DNA of 64,000 nucleotides from an uncultured Helicobacter sp. (GTDB lineage: Bacteria > Campylobacterota > Campylobacteria > Campylobacterales > Helicobacteraceae), in contig NZ_CANBCA010000002.1 in NCBI RefSeq assembly GCF_947367035.1, forward strand, positions 62,001 to 126,000. Direction: 5' to 3'. The translations under genes and the position numbers were made by a program. Position 1 is the first letter of the stretch, and the number at the start of each line of letters is the position of its first letter. Below are positions 22,753 through 32,279 of the stretch, one piece after another. The notes under the pieces are model-generated. The model made no database searches. It saw only the letters and a list, made by a program, of their open reading frames with translations, and was not told the origin of the DNA.

Positions 22753-23571
22753 CTATGCGGGTTTTATCGTCTGAAAACTTATTTCAAACTTTTTAATCAT
22801 TCCACCCTCTTTAATCTTTTGATAACTAACATTCTTAAAGCTTTGTGAGCCTTTATTCAACTCATCTATCGCTGGAATTAGAATCTTTTTATCAACATAC
22901 ATTGACATATTATTTGTATATTTTTCAGGACAATTCATAAACTCCAAAAATTCTTGCTTCTCCATTACAATATTTTTCAAACCATTTACAGGATTCTCAT
23001 TCACATTCTCATACTGCTTCAACAATCTAAACAATGTCTTTGTATATTTATTCTTAATAGAACAAAACTCATTTAAGTCAAACTTTGTAAAGTAATTGAA
23101 ATTAAAAAGAGCTTTTAAAACTAAATCCCCCATAACAATAGTTAAAGTTTTCGTCTTTGAATCCACCAAAGTTTCTCTAGCAAAAAAATCACTTTTTCCT
23201 AATGAGTTGGATTCGCCATTTTGAGTTATTTCATTGGTTTCAATGTCAATGGTTATTTTTCTAAGTTTTCTTGCAAATTTCACAATATCATTATAAAATC
23301 TATTCAGGTTCATTATTTTGTTTTGAGGGATAAACTTTTTTAATTCATCAAATGATAGAGTTATTTTTTTGATTTGTGATTGTTTTTGTTTATTATTTAT
23401 AAACCAACAAATACTGAAAAACAAATTAAAATCTTGAGCTGTAAAATCTATAAATTCTATGGAATTTATCTCATTTCCATACTTCAACTTTGCACTTGTT
23501 CGTCTATCTCTAATCAGATTCAAAACATATCCTTTGGTAAAGCTATCATAACCAAAATCAATCAAATACAT
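22753..23571 (-). CDS. Rep_3-family replication initiator
   Basis: 272 residues with two winged-helix-like halves typical of iteron plasmid initiators. Segment KKITLSFDELKKFIPQNKIMNLNRFYNDIVKFARKL (about 73-108) and the core CSIKNKYTKTLFRLLKQYENV (about 166-186) fit the Rep_3/RepB pattern of Campylobacter and Helicobacter plasmids. It would bind iterons and start replication. The gene points away from motA and is the last element gene before the chromosome. A plasmid initiator inside a chromosome suggests an integrated plasmid or an ICE that replicates after excision. Confidence 0.85.
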   Translation of the reverse strand: MYLIDFGYDSFTKGYVLNLIRDRRTSAKLKYGNEINSIEFIDFTAQDFNLFFSICWFINNKQKQSQIKKITLSFDELKKFIPQNKIMNLNRFYNDIVKFARKLRKITIDIETNEITQNGESNSLGKSDFFARETLVDSKTKTLTIVMGDLVLKALFNFNYFTKFDLNEFCSIKNKYTKTLFRLLKQYENVNENPVNGLKNIVMEKQEFLEFMNCPEKYTNNMSMYVDKKILIPAIDELNKGSQSFKNVSYQKIKEGGMIKKFEISFQTIKPA

Positions 23572-23707
23572 TTGAAGTCCTTATTTGTGATAAATTTTTT
23601 AAAGATAATTTAAACAAATTTTAACACAATAAAGTTTAAAATTTATGTTTTAGAATCAAACAATATCATTTTAGGGTTAAATTTTCTATTTTTAAGGAAG
23701 TGTGAGT

Positions 23708-24472
23708 ATGGATTTAGGTTCAGTTGCGGGTATCTCATTGTCATTACTACTCTTAGGCACAGCGATGGCACTTGGTGTAGGGATTGGACCTTACCTTGAT
23801 GTTCCTTCAATCTTAATTACCATTGGAGGTTCTATTACAAGTTTGTTAATTGCTTACAAAATGGAAAGTATGAAAAAGTTTTTCACTTTTTTTATGATTG
23901 CTTTTAAACCTCAAACTTTTGATGTTCCTGGTCTTATTAAAAAACTCGTAGATTATTCCACACAAGCAAGACGTGATGGGATTCTATCGCTAGAACAACA
24001 ATCCAACCAAGAAGAAAATGAGTTTTTAAAACGTGGATTAAATATGGCAATTGACGGTGCAGAGCCTGATAGTATCCGTGATTTATTAGAAACTGATATG
24101 GATAGGACATTAGAGAGACACAAAGACAATGCGGGGATTTTTGATACTTGGGCTGCCTTTGCGGGTTCGTATGGAATGCTAGGAACACTAATTGGTTTGG
24201 TTGCAATGCTTTTGAATATGTCTGACCCAGCTTCTATTGGACCTGCGATGGCAGTTGCATTGCTTACGACTTTTTATGGTTCATTTGTTGGAAATGTTGT
24301 GGGTTCTCCTATCGCGAATATTCTAAAAGTTCGTGCCGCAGATGAAGCATTAGTAAAATTACTAATTATTGAAGGGATTATGTCTATCCAAGCGGGTGAT
24401 AACCCACGCGCACTAGAAGCAAAATTACTCACATTCTTGCCGCCTAACCAACGTGTTAGCCAATTTGAATAG
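23708..24472 (+). CDS. motA: flagellar stator protein MotA
   Basis: Proton-channel stator subunit that drives flagellar rotation. 254 residues from ATG 23708, preceded by AAGGA nine bases upstream; a GTG two codons earlier is too close to that site. Four membrane helices are visible, two at the N-terminus (about 5-50) and two at about 142-205. The cytoplasmic loop carries the motor-interacting RRDGILSLEQ (about 85-94), and the conserved proline and glycine segments PASIGPAMAVALLTTFYG follow. It is followed at 12 bases by motB. Confidence 0.96.
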   Translation: MDLGSVAGISLSLLLLGTAMALGVGIGPYLDVPSILITIGGSITSLLIAYKMESMKKFFTFFMIAFKPQTFDVPGLIKKLVDYSTQARRDGILSLEQQSNQEENEFLKRGLNMAIDGAEPDSIRDLLETDMDRTLERHKDNAGIFDTWAAFAGSYGMLGTLIGLVAMLLNMSDPASIGPAMAVALLTTFYGSFVGNVVGSPIANILKVRAADEALVKLLIIEGIMSIQAGDNPRALEAKLLTFLPPNQRVSQFE

Positions 24473-24483
24473 AGTCTTGATAA

Positions 24484-25386
24484 ATGGGAAAAACTCGTTG
24501 CCCTCCTTGTGATTGTCCTCAAGTTTTGCCTCTATGGCTTGGAACTTATGGGGATATGGTTACACTCATTCTTACTTTCTTTATCCTCATTCTTTCTATG
24601 GTAACCTTTGACGCCAAAAAATTAACCGAAGCTGAAGGGAGTATGAAAGGTGCGATGTCTTTGCTAAGTGGAGGAATCAAAGTAGAACCAGATAACACAA
24701 GAATCCAACAACAAGCAGATATGACAACGGAACCGGAAACTGCAGAAGAAGTTAAGAAAATTGAAAGCGAAATTTTGGATTTTAAAGAAAATGTGCGTGT
24801 CTCTTTAGGACCATCTAACATCATTGATGAAGGAAGTGAGGGCTTTATATTGCGTTTTAGTGGAAAGCTACTTTTTGAAGAAGGTGCAATAACCTTAAAC
24901 AATGCAGATGAGATTCTATTTTTAAAACGTCTTGCACTTATCTTACAAAAAATGCCGTCTAATCTACACGCAGATATTATTGGCTATACAGATAATTCAC
25001 CCATAATTCCTACCGAAAAATATAAAGATGATATAGGTTTAAGCGCGCTTCGGGCGCTTAATGTTTCTAAAATTCTAATAGAAAACAAAGTTAATCCTAG
25101 AAAACTTACTTCTCTGGGTAATGGAGCAAGCAATTTTATCTTACCAAACACAAATGAAGAAAATCGTGCGAAAAATCGCCGCGTGGAATTTAGATTTTAT
25201 CCCGATGATAAACTTTTACACCAAAAGCAAAATATTTTAGATAAAACGATTGAACAAAATCATCTCAACAAAGAAAACAATGGAGAAACCACTCCAAATC
25301 AAGAATTCAAAATGCAAGATAACATTATTCAGCAAAACCTGCAAACCTCAATAAATCATCTTGCATTTCCATCAAGGAATCTTTAG
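24484..25386 (+). CDS. motB: flagellar stator protein MotB
   Basis: Pairs with MotA and anchors the stator to peptidoglycan. 300 residues. A short N-terminus (KTRCPPCDCPQVLPLWLGTYGDM) leads into one membrane helix (about 24-44), with the proton-binding Asp in YGDMVTL. The C-terminal OmpA-like domain spans about 118-238, with ILQKMPSNLHADIIGYTDN, LSALRALNVSKILIE and NRRVEFRF. A Gln/Asn-rich tail of about 55 residues follows. The stop shares one base with the fliP GTG (TAGTG). Confidence 0.96.
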   Translation: MGKTRCPPCDCPQVLPLWLGTYGDMVTLILTFFILILSMVTFDAKKLTEAEGSMKGAMSLLSGGIKVEPDNTRIQQQADMTTEPETAEEVKKIESEILDFKENVRVSLGPSNIIDEGSEGFILRFSGKLLFEEGAITLNNADEILFLKRLALILQKMPSNLHADIIGYTDNSPIIPTEKYKDDIGLSALRALNVSKILIENKVNPRKLTSLGNGASNFILPNTNEENRAKNRRVEFRFYPDDKLLHQKQNILDKTIEQNHLNKENNGETTPNQEFKMQDNIIQQNLQTSINHLAFPSRNL

Positions 25387-26138
25387 TGCTACGATTCCTA
25401 TTTATTCTCTTTTTTGGCACACTTTCACTTTTTGCAGCACCACCTCAATTACCCCAAAGCCCCACAATCCCAACGGTGGATTTAACGCTTACTGCCCCCA
25501 CAGAGCCAGGTGATTTGGTTACCACACTCAACATTGTGGCTATTTTAACACTGCTCGTTTTAGCACCCTCTTTAATTCTAATGGCAACGAGTTTTGCTCG
25601 GATTATTATTGTTCTTGCCTTTTTACGCACTGCAATGGGAACACAACAATCGCCTCCCACACAACTTCTCGTTTCTTTTGCTTTAATTTTGACATTTTTC
25701 ATTATGGAACCTGTTGCAACAGAGGGTTACAATCAAGGCATTAAGCCCTATATTGCCAAAGAGATTCCTTATGATGAAGCATTTTTGCGTACTTCTGCAC
25801 CTTTTAAAGACTTTATGATTCGCAACACGCGTCCTAAAGACTTAGCATTATTTTATCGTATTCGTAACATTCAAAATCCTCAAAATGCACAAGATGTGCC
25901 ATTAAGCATCGCATTACCTGCTTTTATTATTAGCGAAATGAAAACTGCATTTCAAATCGGGTTCTTACTCTATTTACCTTTCTTGGTTATTGATATGGTC
26001 ATTAGTTCCATTCTTATGGCAATGGGAATGATGATGCTACCCCCCACAATGATTTCTTTACCTTTTAAAATCCTTGTTTTTATTTTAGTAGATGGCTTTA
26101 ATCTGCTGACAATGAATCTAGTGCAAAGCTTTCGGTAG
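25386..26138 (+). CDS. fliP: flagellar export gate protein FliP
   Basis: Core export-gate subunit of the flagellar type III secretion apparatus. 250 residues with a cleavable signal peptide (about 1-18) and four membrane helices. Family landmarks are SFARIIIVLAFLRTAMGTQQSPPTQLL (about 69-95), the ALPAFIISEMKTAFQIGF block, and IDMVISSILMAMGMMMLPP. The start is GTG, overlapping the motB stop by one base, so translation is coupled. Placement next to motAB keeps motility genes together. It ends two bases before trmA. Confidence 0.95.
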   Translation: MLRFLFILFFGTLSLFAAPPQLPQSPTIPTVDLTLTAPTEPGDLVTTLNIVAILTLLVLAPSLILMATSFARIIIVLAFLRTAMGTQQSPPTQLLVSFALILTFFIMEPVATEGYNQGIKPYIAKEIPYDEAFLRTSAPFKDFMIRNTRPKDLALFYRIRNIQNPQNAQDVPLSIALPAFIISEMKTAFQIGFLLYLPFLVIDMVISSILMAMGMMMLPPTMISLPFKILVFILVDGFNLLTMNLVQSFR

Positions 26139-26140
26139 CA

Positions 26141-27271
26141 ATGACTTGTAAATATTTAGGACAATGCGGTGGTTGCTTAAGTGTAAGTTTAGAATCCAAA
26201 GTAGCACAAGCAAAAGATTTACTCAATCTCTCTGAATATGAGGTATTTAAAGGATATGACTTTGGCTTTAGAGCACGTGCAGAGATTGGAATCTATCACC
26301 TAAACAATAAAATCCATTTCGCAATGCGCCGTTTAAATCAGGTAGCAAATAAAGAATCTCGCTTCGTTTTGATAGAAAATTGTCCCAATTTACTCCCTAG
26401 CCTTCAACAAACATTATCTATTTTAAGAGATTTACTAAACTCTCCTGAATTTTATCATCTTACAAGGCGCCTTTTTAGCTTAGAGATTCTTTCCTCTCAA
26501 ACCAATACCATACTTTTAACCTTGATTTATCACCAAAACTTAGCAGAATCTTGGAAAAAAGAAGTTAAATCCTTGCGTGAAAAGTTACAACTTACTTTAA
26601 ATTTTGAGATTCATCTTATTGGGCGCTCTAAAGGAGTTAAATTAGTTGTAGGTAAAGATTATGTAATAGAATCCTTAAAGATTCTAAATAAAACCTATCG
26701 TTATCAATATTTTGAAGGAGCTTTCACGCAGCCTAATCCGTCAATAAATATCCAAATGATTACTTGGATTTTGCAAAATTTAAAAAATTCTAACCATCAA
26801 GATTTACTAGAAATGTATTGTGGGTGCGGTAACTTCACGATTCCACTTGCGCAAAAATTCCGTCAAGTGCTTGCGACAGAAATTTCTAAAACTTCCATCA
26901 AAGCAGCGCAATTTGCTACATCTATGAATGGAATCACAAATATTCATTTCGTCCGCTTAAGTGGTGTAGAATGTATGCAAGCTTTAAATAGAATGAGAAA
27001 ATTTTATCGCTTGAGAGAAATTAATTTGGACTTCTTTGATTTTTGTGCAGCATTGATTGACCCTCCACGTGCAGGTTTAGGGATAGAAGTCTGTCATTTT
27101 TTACAACATTTTCAAACAATTATTTACATCTCTTGCAATCCTATTAGTTTAAAGAGTGATTTAGAAATTCTCACTCAAACACATACGATTCTACACTGCG
27201 CATTTTTTGACCAATTTCCTCATACGCAACACTTAGAATCTGGAGTAATTTTAAAAAAGGTGGAAGTTTAA
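26141..27271 (+). CDS. trmA: tRNA (uracil-5-)-methyltransferase
   Basis: SAM-dependent enzyme that makes 5-methyluridine at position 54 of tRNA. 376 residues. A Cys-containing N-terminus (CKYLGQCGGCLS), the substrate region EGAFTQPNPSINIQM, SAM motif LLEMYCGCGNFTIPLA (about 226-241), DPPRAGL (about 306-312) and the catalytic-cysteine segment IYISCNP (about 328-334) are all present. Length and motifs fit TrmA rather than RlmD, although the N-terminal Cys residues recall the Fe-S type, so a small doubt about substrate remains. Confidence 0.88.
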   Translation: MTCKYLGQCGGCLSVSLESKVAQAKDLLNLSEYEVFKGYDFGFRARAEIGIYHLNNKIHFAMRRLNQVANKESRFVLIENCPNLLPSLQQTLSILRDLLNSPEFYHLTRRLFSLEILSSQTNTILLTLIYHQNLAESWKKEVKSLREKLQLTLNFEIHLIGRSKGVKLVVGKDYVIESLKILNKTYRYQYFEGAFTQPNPSINIQMITWILQNLKNSNHQDLLEMYCGCGNFTIPLAQKFRQVLATEISKTSIKAAQFATSMNGITNIHFVRLSGVECMQALNRMRKFYRLREINLDFFDFCAALIDPPRAGLGIEVCHFLQHFQTIIYISCNPISLKSDLEILTQTHTILHCAFFDQFPHTQHLESGVILKKVEV

Positions 27272-27292
27272 TTCTCTATTGGGAGCAAGAAA

Positions 27293-28195
27293 ATGAAAGT
27301 TTATAGAATTTATCAAGTGGATTCCTTTACCAAAAATAAATTTTATGGCAATCCTGCTGGGGTTATCCCCAATGCTGATGGCTTAAGCAATGAACAAATG
27401 CAACAAATTGCAAGAGAATTAAACAATTCAGAGACTGCCTTTGTCTTCTCTCCTATTGCACCTAATTATGATATGGAAGTACGATTCTTTACTCCAACCA
27501 AAGAAGTTCCAATTTGTGGACACGCTACAATAGCTACCCATTATATTAGAGCTTTAGAAGGAGAAAAAATAGGAAAAGTTTTACAAAAGACAAGAGCAGG
27601 GATTCTACCTGTAGAGATTATACAAGAAAAGGATGATTTTAGTATCACAATGACACAAGGAAAACCAAAGGTGGAAACTCCACTAGATAGACAAATAATA
27701 GATGAGATTATCCACGCTTTAGGGCTTAAGATTCAAGATATTAGGCAAGATTGCCCTGTTGCAATTAGTTCTACAGGGCATTCAAAGGTTATGATTGGCA
27801 TTAAAGAGAATCAATGTTTGAATACTCTTAAACCAAATTTAGAAAGTTTAAGTGTTCTTAGCTCTAAACTTCACTGCAATGGATATTATCTTTTCACATT
27901 AAACTTTAATGAAAAGCCATTCATTCGTGGGCGAATGTTTTCTCCTGCAATTGGCATTGCAGAAGACCCTGTTACAGGCAATGCTAATGGTGCATTAGGT
28001 GCTTATTTGGTTACTTATCGCATTGCAAAACATTTAGAAACTCCAAATAATCTTTCATTTGAAATTCTGCAAGGGGAAGCTATCCAAAGGCTAGGTAGTA
28101 TGTGTGTGAATGTAGAAATCAAAAATGGCAAACCTTTTTTAGTGAAAATTACAGGAAAAGCAGTTGTTTGTTTTAAAACAGAGATTTCCATTTAA
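27293..28195 (+). CDS. PhzF-family isomerase/epimerase-like protein
   Basis: Member of the PhzF/diaminopimelate-epimerase-like fold. The 300 residues show the start VYRIYQVDSFTKNKFYGNPAGV, the catalytic Glu in LNNSETAFVF (about residue 48), VPICGHATIATHY (about 76-88) and the phosphate-loop-like EDPVTGNANGALGAYL (about 225-240). Family members isomerise small acidic metabolites. The physiological substrate cannot be told from sequence, and no phenazine genes are nearby. GGGAGCAAGAAA precedes the ATG. Confidence 0.88.
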   Translation: MKVYRIYQVDSFTKNKFYGNPAGVIPNADGLSNEQMQQIARELNNSETAFVFSPIAPNYDMEVRFFTPTKEVPICGHATIATHYIRALEGEKIGKVLQKTRAGILPVEIIQEKDDFSITMTQGKPKVETPLDRQIIDEIIHALGLKIQDIRQDCPVAISSTGHSKVMIGIKENQCLNTLKPNLESLSVLSSKLHCNGYYLFTLNFNEKPFIRGRMFSPAIGIAEDPVTGNANGALGAYLVTYRIAKHLETPNNLSFEILQGEAIQRLGSMCVNVEIKNGKPFLVKITGKAVVCFKTEISI

Positions 28196-28221
28196 TTGTG
28201 TTCCAAACATATCAATCACCC

Positions 28222-28677
28222 TTAACTATCTCTTTGACGGATTCCCTCATAAAGCACAATTCCAACACTTGTTGCAAGATTTAGACTACGCGCATTATTT
28301 CTCATAGGAATTGTATAGCAAAACTCTTGATTGGCTTTTAAAATTTCTTCACTAAGCCCTGCGTCTTCACGTCCAAAGTGCAAATATGCTCCACGATTCA
28401 AGGGTGCTTGATAGTAAAGATGGGAGGCTTTGGTTGTCAGATAAAAATGCGGAATCTGCAATAATTTAGAATCCCAAAATGCTTCTAGACTTTCCCATTC
28501 ATAGACTTCTAAATCTTTCCAATAATCCATACCTGCACGTTTGAGTTCTTTTTGAGAAACTTTAAATCCAAGTGGATAAATAAGGTGCAATACAGAATCA
28601 CTAGCAAAACAAAGTCTACCAATATTACCTGTATTTTGCGGGATACGAGGCTGATGTAGGACAATATGGAATCGCAT
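28222..28677 (-). CDS. trmL: tRNA (cytidine/uridine-34 2'-O)-methyltransferase
   Basis: SPOUT-family enzyme that methylates the 2'-O of the wobble base in tRNA-Leu. The 151 residues match TrmL length. The knot-forming SAM motifs are present: LHFGREDAGLSEEIL (about 98-112) and IPMRNNARSLNLATSVGIVLYE (about 122-143), with the N-terminal IVLHQPRIPQNTGNIGR typical of the family. It lies two bases after the stop of an uncharacterised gene, suggesting co-transcription. Confidence 0.92.
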   Translation of the reverse strand: MRFHIVLHQPRIPQNTGNIGRLCFASDSVLHLIYPLGFKVSQKELKRAGMDYWKDLEVYEWESLEAFWDSKLLQIPHFYLTTKASHLYYQAPLNRGAYLHFGREDAGLSEEILKANQEFCYTIPMRNNARSLNLATSVGIVLYEGIRQRDS

Positions 28678-28679
28678 AA

Positions 28680-29150
28680 CTATCCTTCAATATTCAAAGG
28701 GAATGCATCAGAAGAACCCAGTTTAGATTCCACACTTTGAAGAGACTCTTTAGAAGTATTTTCTTGTGATTTGATTTTGTCATTATTTGGTTGTTGTTTC
28801 AAAGTTTGAGTTTGATTTATTTTAAAATCTTTGCCATTAATTTTACTATTTTGAGATTCTTTTTGTAGTTTTTGTTGATTTTTCAAGTTATCAGAATCTT
28901 TTATGCTTTGACAGAGCAAACCATTTGTATTGCAATCTTGCAAAAATTGAACTTTAGAATAAAGAATCTCTCCTCGCATCAGTGCTTTAAAAATTAATGC
29001 AAGAGCAGTAGCATTAGCTTTACAAAATTTAGTTAAATGATGTTTGATGATATTTGCGCGTATGTCTCTAATTTCTTCTGTTTTGTTTCGCCCATTAGGA
29101 GTATTTTCACTAGTTAAATTCTCTTCTAACTTGGCAATAGAATTTTGCAT
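28680..29150 (-). CDS. hypothetical protein
   Basis: No family recognised. 156 residues in two parts. The N-terminal half (about 1-85) is helical, with DIRANIIKHHLTKFCKANATALALIFKALMRGEI. The C-terminal half is a low-complexity Gln/Asn/Ser/Lys stretch likely to be disordered. No signal peptide or membrane helix. It sits 30 bases after the thioesterase gene and two before trmL. Confidence 0.65.
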   Translation of the reverse strand: MQNSIAKLEENLTSENTPNGRNKTEEIRDIRANIIKHHLTKFCKANATALALIFKALMRGEILYSKVQFLQDCNTNGLLCQSIKDSDNLKNQQKLQKESQNSKINGKDFKINQTQTLKQQPNNDKIKSQENTSKESLQSVESKLGSSDAFPLNIEG

Positions 29151-29180
29151 AATCTCTCCAAAAAGAGAAATTATAACATA

Positions 29181-29660
29181 TTAAGAGCATTTATTAGCAA
29201 GTTCTACGCGGGCTTTTTTACGATTTAAAGCTTTCTCAAAACGTCTTTTCTCTGCTTCAGTTTTTGGCTCTAAGGGTGGTGCGGACACGGGCTTACCATT
29301 TTCATCTACACAAACCATTGTAAAATATGCACTATTTGTGTGCATTACAGTGCGCTTATGAATATCCTCTGCAATTACTTTGATTCCTACTTCAAGCGAA
29401 CTTTTCCCTGTATAATTAACAGAAGCCAAAAAAGTAACAAGGCTACCTACTTCAATCGGATATTTAAAAGTTACTCTATCCACAGATAGAGTAACAACAT
29501 ATTTTCCACAATAACGCGAAGCGCAAGCATAAGCAACTTGGTCAAGAAGCTTTAATAAATCTCCTCCATGCACCCTACCTTTAAAATTCGCTACTGCTGG
29601 GGTCATCAATACAGACATTGTAAGGGATTTAATATCAAAGACATTTTCCATATTATCCAT
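29181..29660 (-). CDS. hot-dog acyl-CoA thioesterase
   Basis: 159 residues with the hot-dog fold signature of YciA-type thioesterases. GRVHGGDLLKLLDQVAYACASRY (about 29-51) contains the active-site Asp, followed by VTLSVDRVTFKYPIEVGSLVTFLASVNYTGKSSLEV. Such enzymes hydrolyse acyl-CoA; chain-length preference is unknown. AGGAG lies eight bases before ATG 29660; an ATG three codons further is possible. The C-terminal 35 residues are basic and charged, a common feature of this family. Confidence 0.88.
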   Translation of the reverse strand: MDNMENVFDIKSLTMSVLMTPAVANFKGRVHGGDLLKLLDQVAYACASRYCGKYVVTLSVDRVTFKYPIEVGSLVTFLASVNYTGKSSLEVGIKVIAEDIHKRTVMHTNSAYFTMVCVDENGKPVSAPPLEPKTEAEKRRFEKALNRKKARVELANKCS

Positions 29661-29855
29661 AACAAACTCTCCTAAATTATCGTTGTGCTTATCTTAGCAT
29701 TTTTTTACAAGATTTCAATAAAAAGTATTAAAAAATTTTAACTTTTTGCAAAACTTACATAATTTTAACCTATTTTATCAAACTATGCACTAAAAGTGTG
29801 AAGCTATGTTACAATTTAGATAAATTTTATAGCTTTAAACTTTGAGGGATTCAAA

Positions 29856-30980
29856 ATGAAAGTGGTGATTACAGGTGGCGGCACGGGAGGACATTTAAGC
29901 GTAGCTAGAGCTTTTTTAGAAGAATTTTATCAAGAAGGATTTGAATGTATTTTTATCGGTTCTCAGAAGGGTCAAGATAAAGCATATTTTGAAACAGATA
30001 CGCGTTTGAAACAAAAATATTTTTTACAAACCTTTGGTGTCGTCAATCAAAAAGGATTCCATAAACTTAAGTCATTATGGCAACAAGCCAAAGCACTTCA
30101 AACTACACTTAAAATATTAAAAAATCAAAAGAAAATAGATTTTATTTTATCTGTTGGTGGCTATTCTGCTGCACCAGCTTCTTTTGGGGCAGTATTGCTT
30201 GGGATTCCACTAGTTATCCACGAACAAAATGCCAAAATTGGGAGATTAAATAGGATCTTAAAACCTTGTGCAAAAATATTTTTCTCCTCTTATTTGCAAT
30301 CCTCACCGCTAAAATTCTACCCCATTCGTCAAGTCTTTTTCGCACAAGCAAGAGTGCGCAAAGTCGTAAAAAATTTGCTCTTTATGGGAGGTTCGCAAGG
30401 TGCTAGAACTATCAACAACTTTGCGCTTGCTCTAGCAGAAGACATTAAACAAAAAAAGCTATGTATCTACCACCAATGTGGCAAAACAGAATTTACACGC
30501 GTGCTAGATGAATACTTAAAGCTCAATTTTAAAATTGGAATTTTAAAAGAAAATTTAGAATCTTTAAAAGACATAAAATCCCCAAATATACAAATTGGAG
30601 AATTAGAAGAATTAAAAAGTGTTGATATCGTGCTATTTGATTTCAGCAATCAAATGCCAGAGATTCTAACAAAATGCGATTTTGCAATTTGTAGAGCAGG
30701 AGCTAGTTCTCTTTGGGAATTATGCGCAAACGGCTTACCTGCACTTTTTATCCCCTACCCTTATGCGGCAGATAATCATCAATACCATAATGCAAAGTTT
30801 TTAGAAGAAAAAAAACTAGGATTTCTATGTTTAGAACAAGATTTGTTTTGTGAGGTTTTGTGGAATAGTTTAGAGATTTTGCAAGAGAAAATCTCACAAA
30901 TTAGTCAAGATTTACAAAAGGAATGTTCCAATCAAGCAGTGAAGCAGATGTGCGAATACATAGTATCTAATCTACATTAA
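29856..30980 (+). CDS. murG: UDP-N-acetylglucosamine transferase MurG
   Basis: Adds GlcNAc to lipid I to make lipid II, on the cytoplasmic face of the inner membrane. 374 residues. The N-terminal glycine loop is VVITGGGTGGHLSVARAF (about 3-20), followed by SVGGYSAAPASFGAVLLGIPLVIHEQNAKIGRLNR. The second loop is LLFMGGSQGARTINN, and the UDP-GlcNAc site CRAGASSLWELCANGLPALFIPYPYAADNHQ lies at about 284-314. A likely -10 TACAAT lies near 29810. It converges with the next gene with no gap. Confidence 0.96.
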   Translation: MKVVITGGGTGGHLSVARAFLEEFYQEGFECIFIGSQKGQDKAYFETDTRLKQKYFLQTFGVVNQKGFHKLKSLWQQAKALQTTLKILKNQKKIDFILSVGGYSAAPASFGAVLLGIPLVIHEQNAKIGRLNRILKPCAKIFFSSYLQSSPLKFYPIRQVFFAQARVRKVVKNLLFMGGSQGARTINNFALALAEDIKQKKLCIYHQCGKTEFTRVLDEYLKLNFKIGILKENLESLKDIKSPNIQIGELEELKSVDIVLFDFSNQMPEILTKCDFAICRAGASSLWELCANGLPALFIPYPYAADNHQYHNAKFLEEKKLGFLCLEQDLFCEVLWNSLEILQEKISQISQDLQKECSNQAVKQMCEYIVSNLH

Positions 30981-32207
30981 TTAAGAGGATTTAAATTCTC
31001 TAAACAAATAACCCAAATCTATTCTTCTTAAAAATTTATTTTTATAAAGGTCTTCCAAATTTCTAGCACCCTCTATTAATTCCTTACTTTTAATTCCGTG
31101 TTCAATAGAAATTTTGGCTTCCAAAAAGGCACTTAAATGATCACAGTATTTCAAAAATTCTCCAAAAATTGGCTCATCAGATGATTCTAACTCTATTTCT
31201 TGTAAAAATTCTTCTCCTTTTTTAGAACTCAAGAAAATTTCATCATCTTTTTTATAACGATTAGTAAATTCATTTTGCGTATAATATACAATCTCTTTTG
31301 CAATGGAATTTGGAACGATCTTTAAGATTTTTTCTTGCACCGCTTCTTCTTCAATCTGCTTAATAAATTTATCTAAACCCTCTACATTATTCTTAATAGG
31401 AGAAATGATATCACGCGTTAAAATTTCAGGCAAATCGTGAAATAATCCACAGAAAAAATGTTGCACTTGCATTTTTGGAGAAAACTTCAAATCATAACCC
31501 AAAAGATAGGCGCAAAGTGCAACTATAAGTGTATGTCCAAGCACAGAAGTGCAAGGAACTCTTGGCGTCTGACTCCAACGCTTTTGAAATCTTAACTGCC
31601 CAAACATATCTACGATTTCGCACAACTCCTCATACATTATTCGCTGAACACCTGCTAAATGGTAATACTCATGCACTTGTTTATCAATAGCATTTTTAAT
31701 GTTTTGCACATCATACATTCTTGGATTAAAATGATAAATAATATCAAATTCCCATTTAGAAGCATAATAGTGTGAAGCTTTCAAAATCTCTTTTTCAAGA
31801 TTATCAACCTTTCCATAAAGATACTCACGCATAGTTTCTAAAAAGCCAAATCCTTTCAAATCTTCTTCTAACTGCGCACAAACAAAATCTACAAGTGCTT
31901 TGTTGTGATGTTTAACTAATTTGTGAAAAACGGGTGGCTTAATATCCGTTAAAATAATACGTTCAAAAAACTCGTAGCAAAACTGCAAAATCAATCGTTC
32001 AAAATTAATGGTTTGCTTATTTTCTAATATCTCAAAATGTGCAAGTAAATAAGCAAGGACAATCTTATGTGCTTGCTTATCAATCTCCAAAAACTCTACA
32101 GGTGTAGCTTGGTCATTCCAACGGCGAATATTAGCTGCTACAAAGATTTTATGCAAAAGCTCAAATCCTAAATGTGGTTTCTTAAGATTTTCCATATTTA
32201 ATTCCAT
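30981..32207 (-). CDS. HD-domain phosphohydrolase-like protein
   Basis: 408 residues. The central HD domain (about 215-330) shows HTLIVALCAYLLGYDL, HFFCGLFHDLPEILTRDIISPIKNN with the HD pair at about 255-256, and EYCDH-like metal residues in KYCDHLSAF. This matches the YfbR/HD_3 group of metal-dependent phosphohydrolases, conserved in epsilonproteobacteria; the substrate is not known. The N-terminal 180 residues are a helical extension. Its stop abuts the murG stop (30980/30981), so the two transcripts must overlap at their 3' ends. Confidence 0.8.
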   Translation of the reverse strand: MELNMENLKKPHLGFELLHKIFVAANIRRWNDQATPVEFLEIDKQAHKIVLAYLLAHFEILENKQTINFERLILQFCYEFFERIILTDIKPPVFHKLVKHHNKALVDFVCAQLEEDLKGFGFLETMREYLYGKVDNLEKEILKASHYYASKWEFDIIYHFNPRMYDVQNIKNAIDKQVHEYYHLAGVQRIMYEELCEIVDMFGQLRFQKRWSQTPRVPCTSVLGHTLIVALCAYLLGYDLKFSPKMQVQHFFCGLFHDLPEILTRDIISPIKNNVEGLDKFIKQIEEEAVQEKILKIVPNSIAKEIVYYTQNEFTNRYKKDDEIFLSSKKGEEFLQEIELESSDEPIFGEFLKYCDHLSAFLEAKISIEHGIKSKELIEGARNLEDLYKNKFLRRIDLGYLFREFKSS

Positions 32208-32279
32208 TTATTTTTTTCAATTATACCAAAGTTTGCAGAGGCTAAAACCAATTTTAACTTATCTTAATTAAGCAAATAT

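Noticed and set aside
23572-23707. tRNA or clear attachment site at the element/chromosome junction
   Set aside because: No cloverleaf and no direct repeat partner is visible in the window, so the boundary cannot be fixed.
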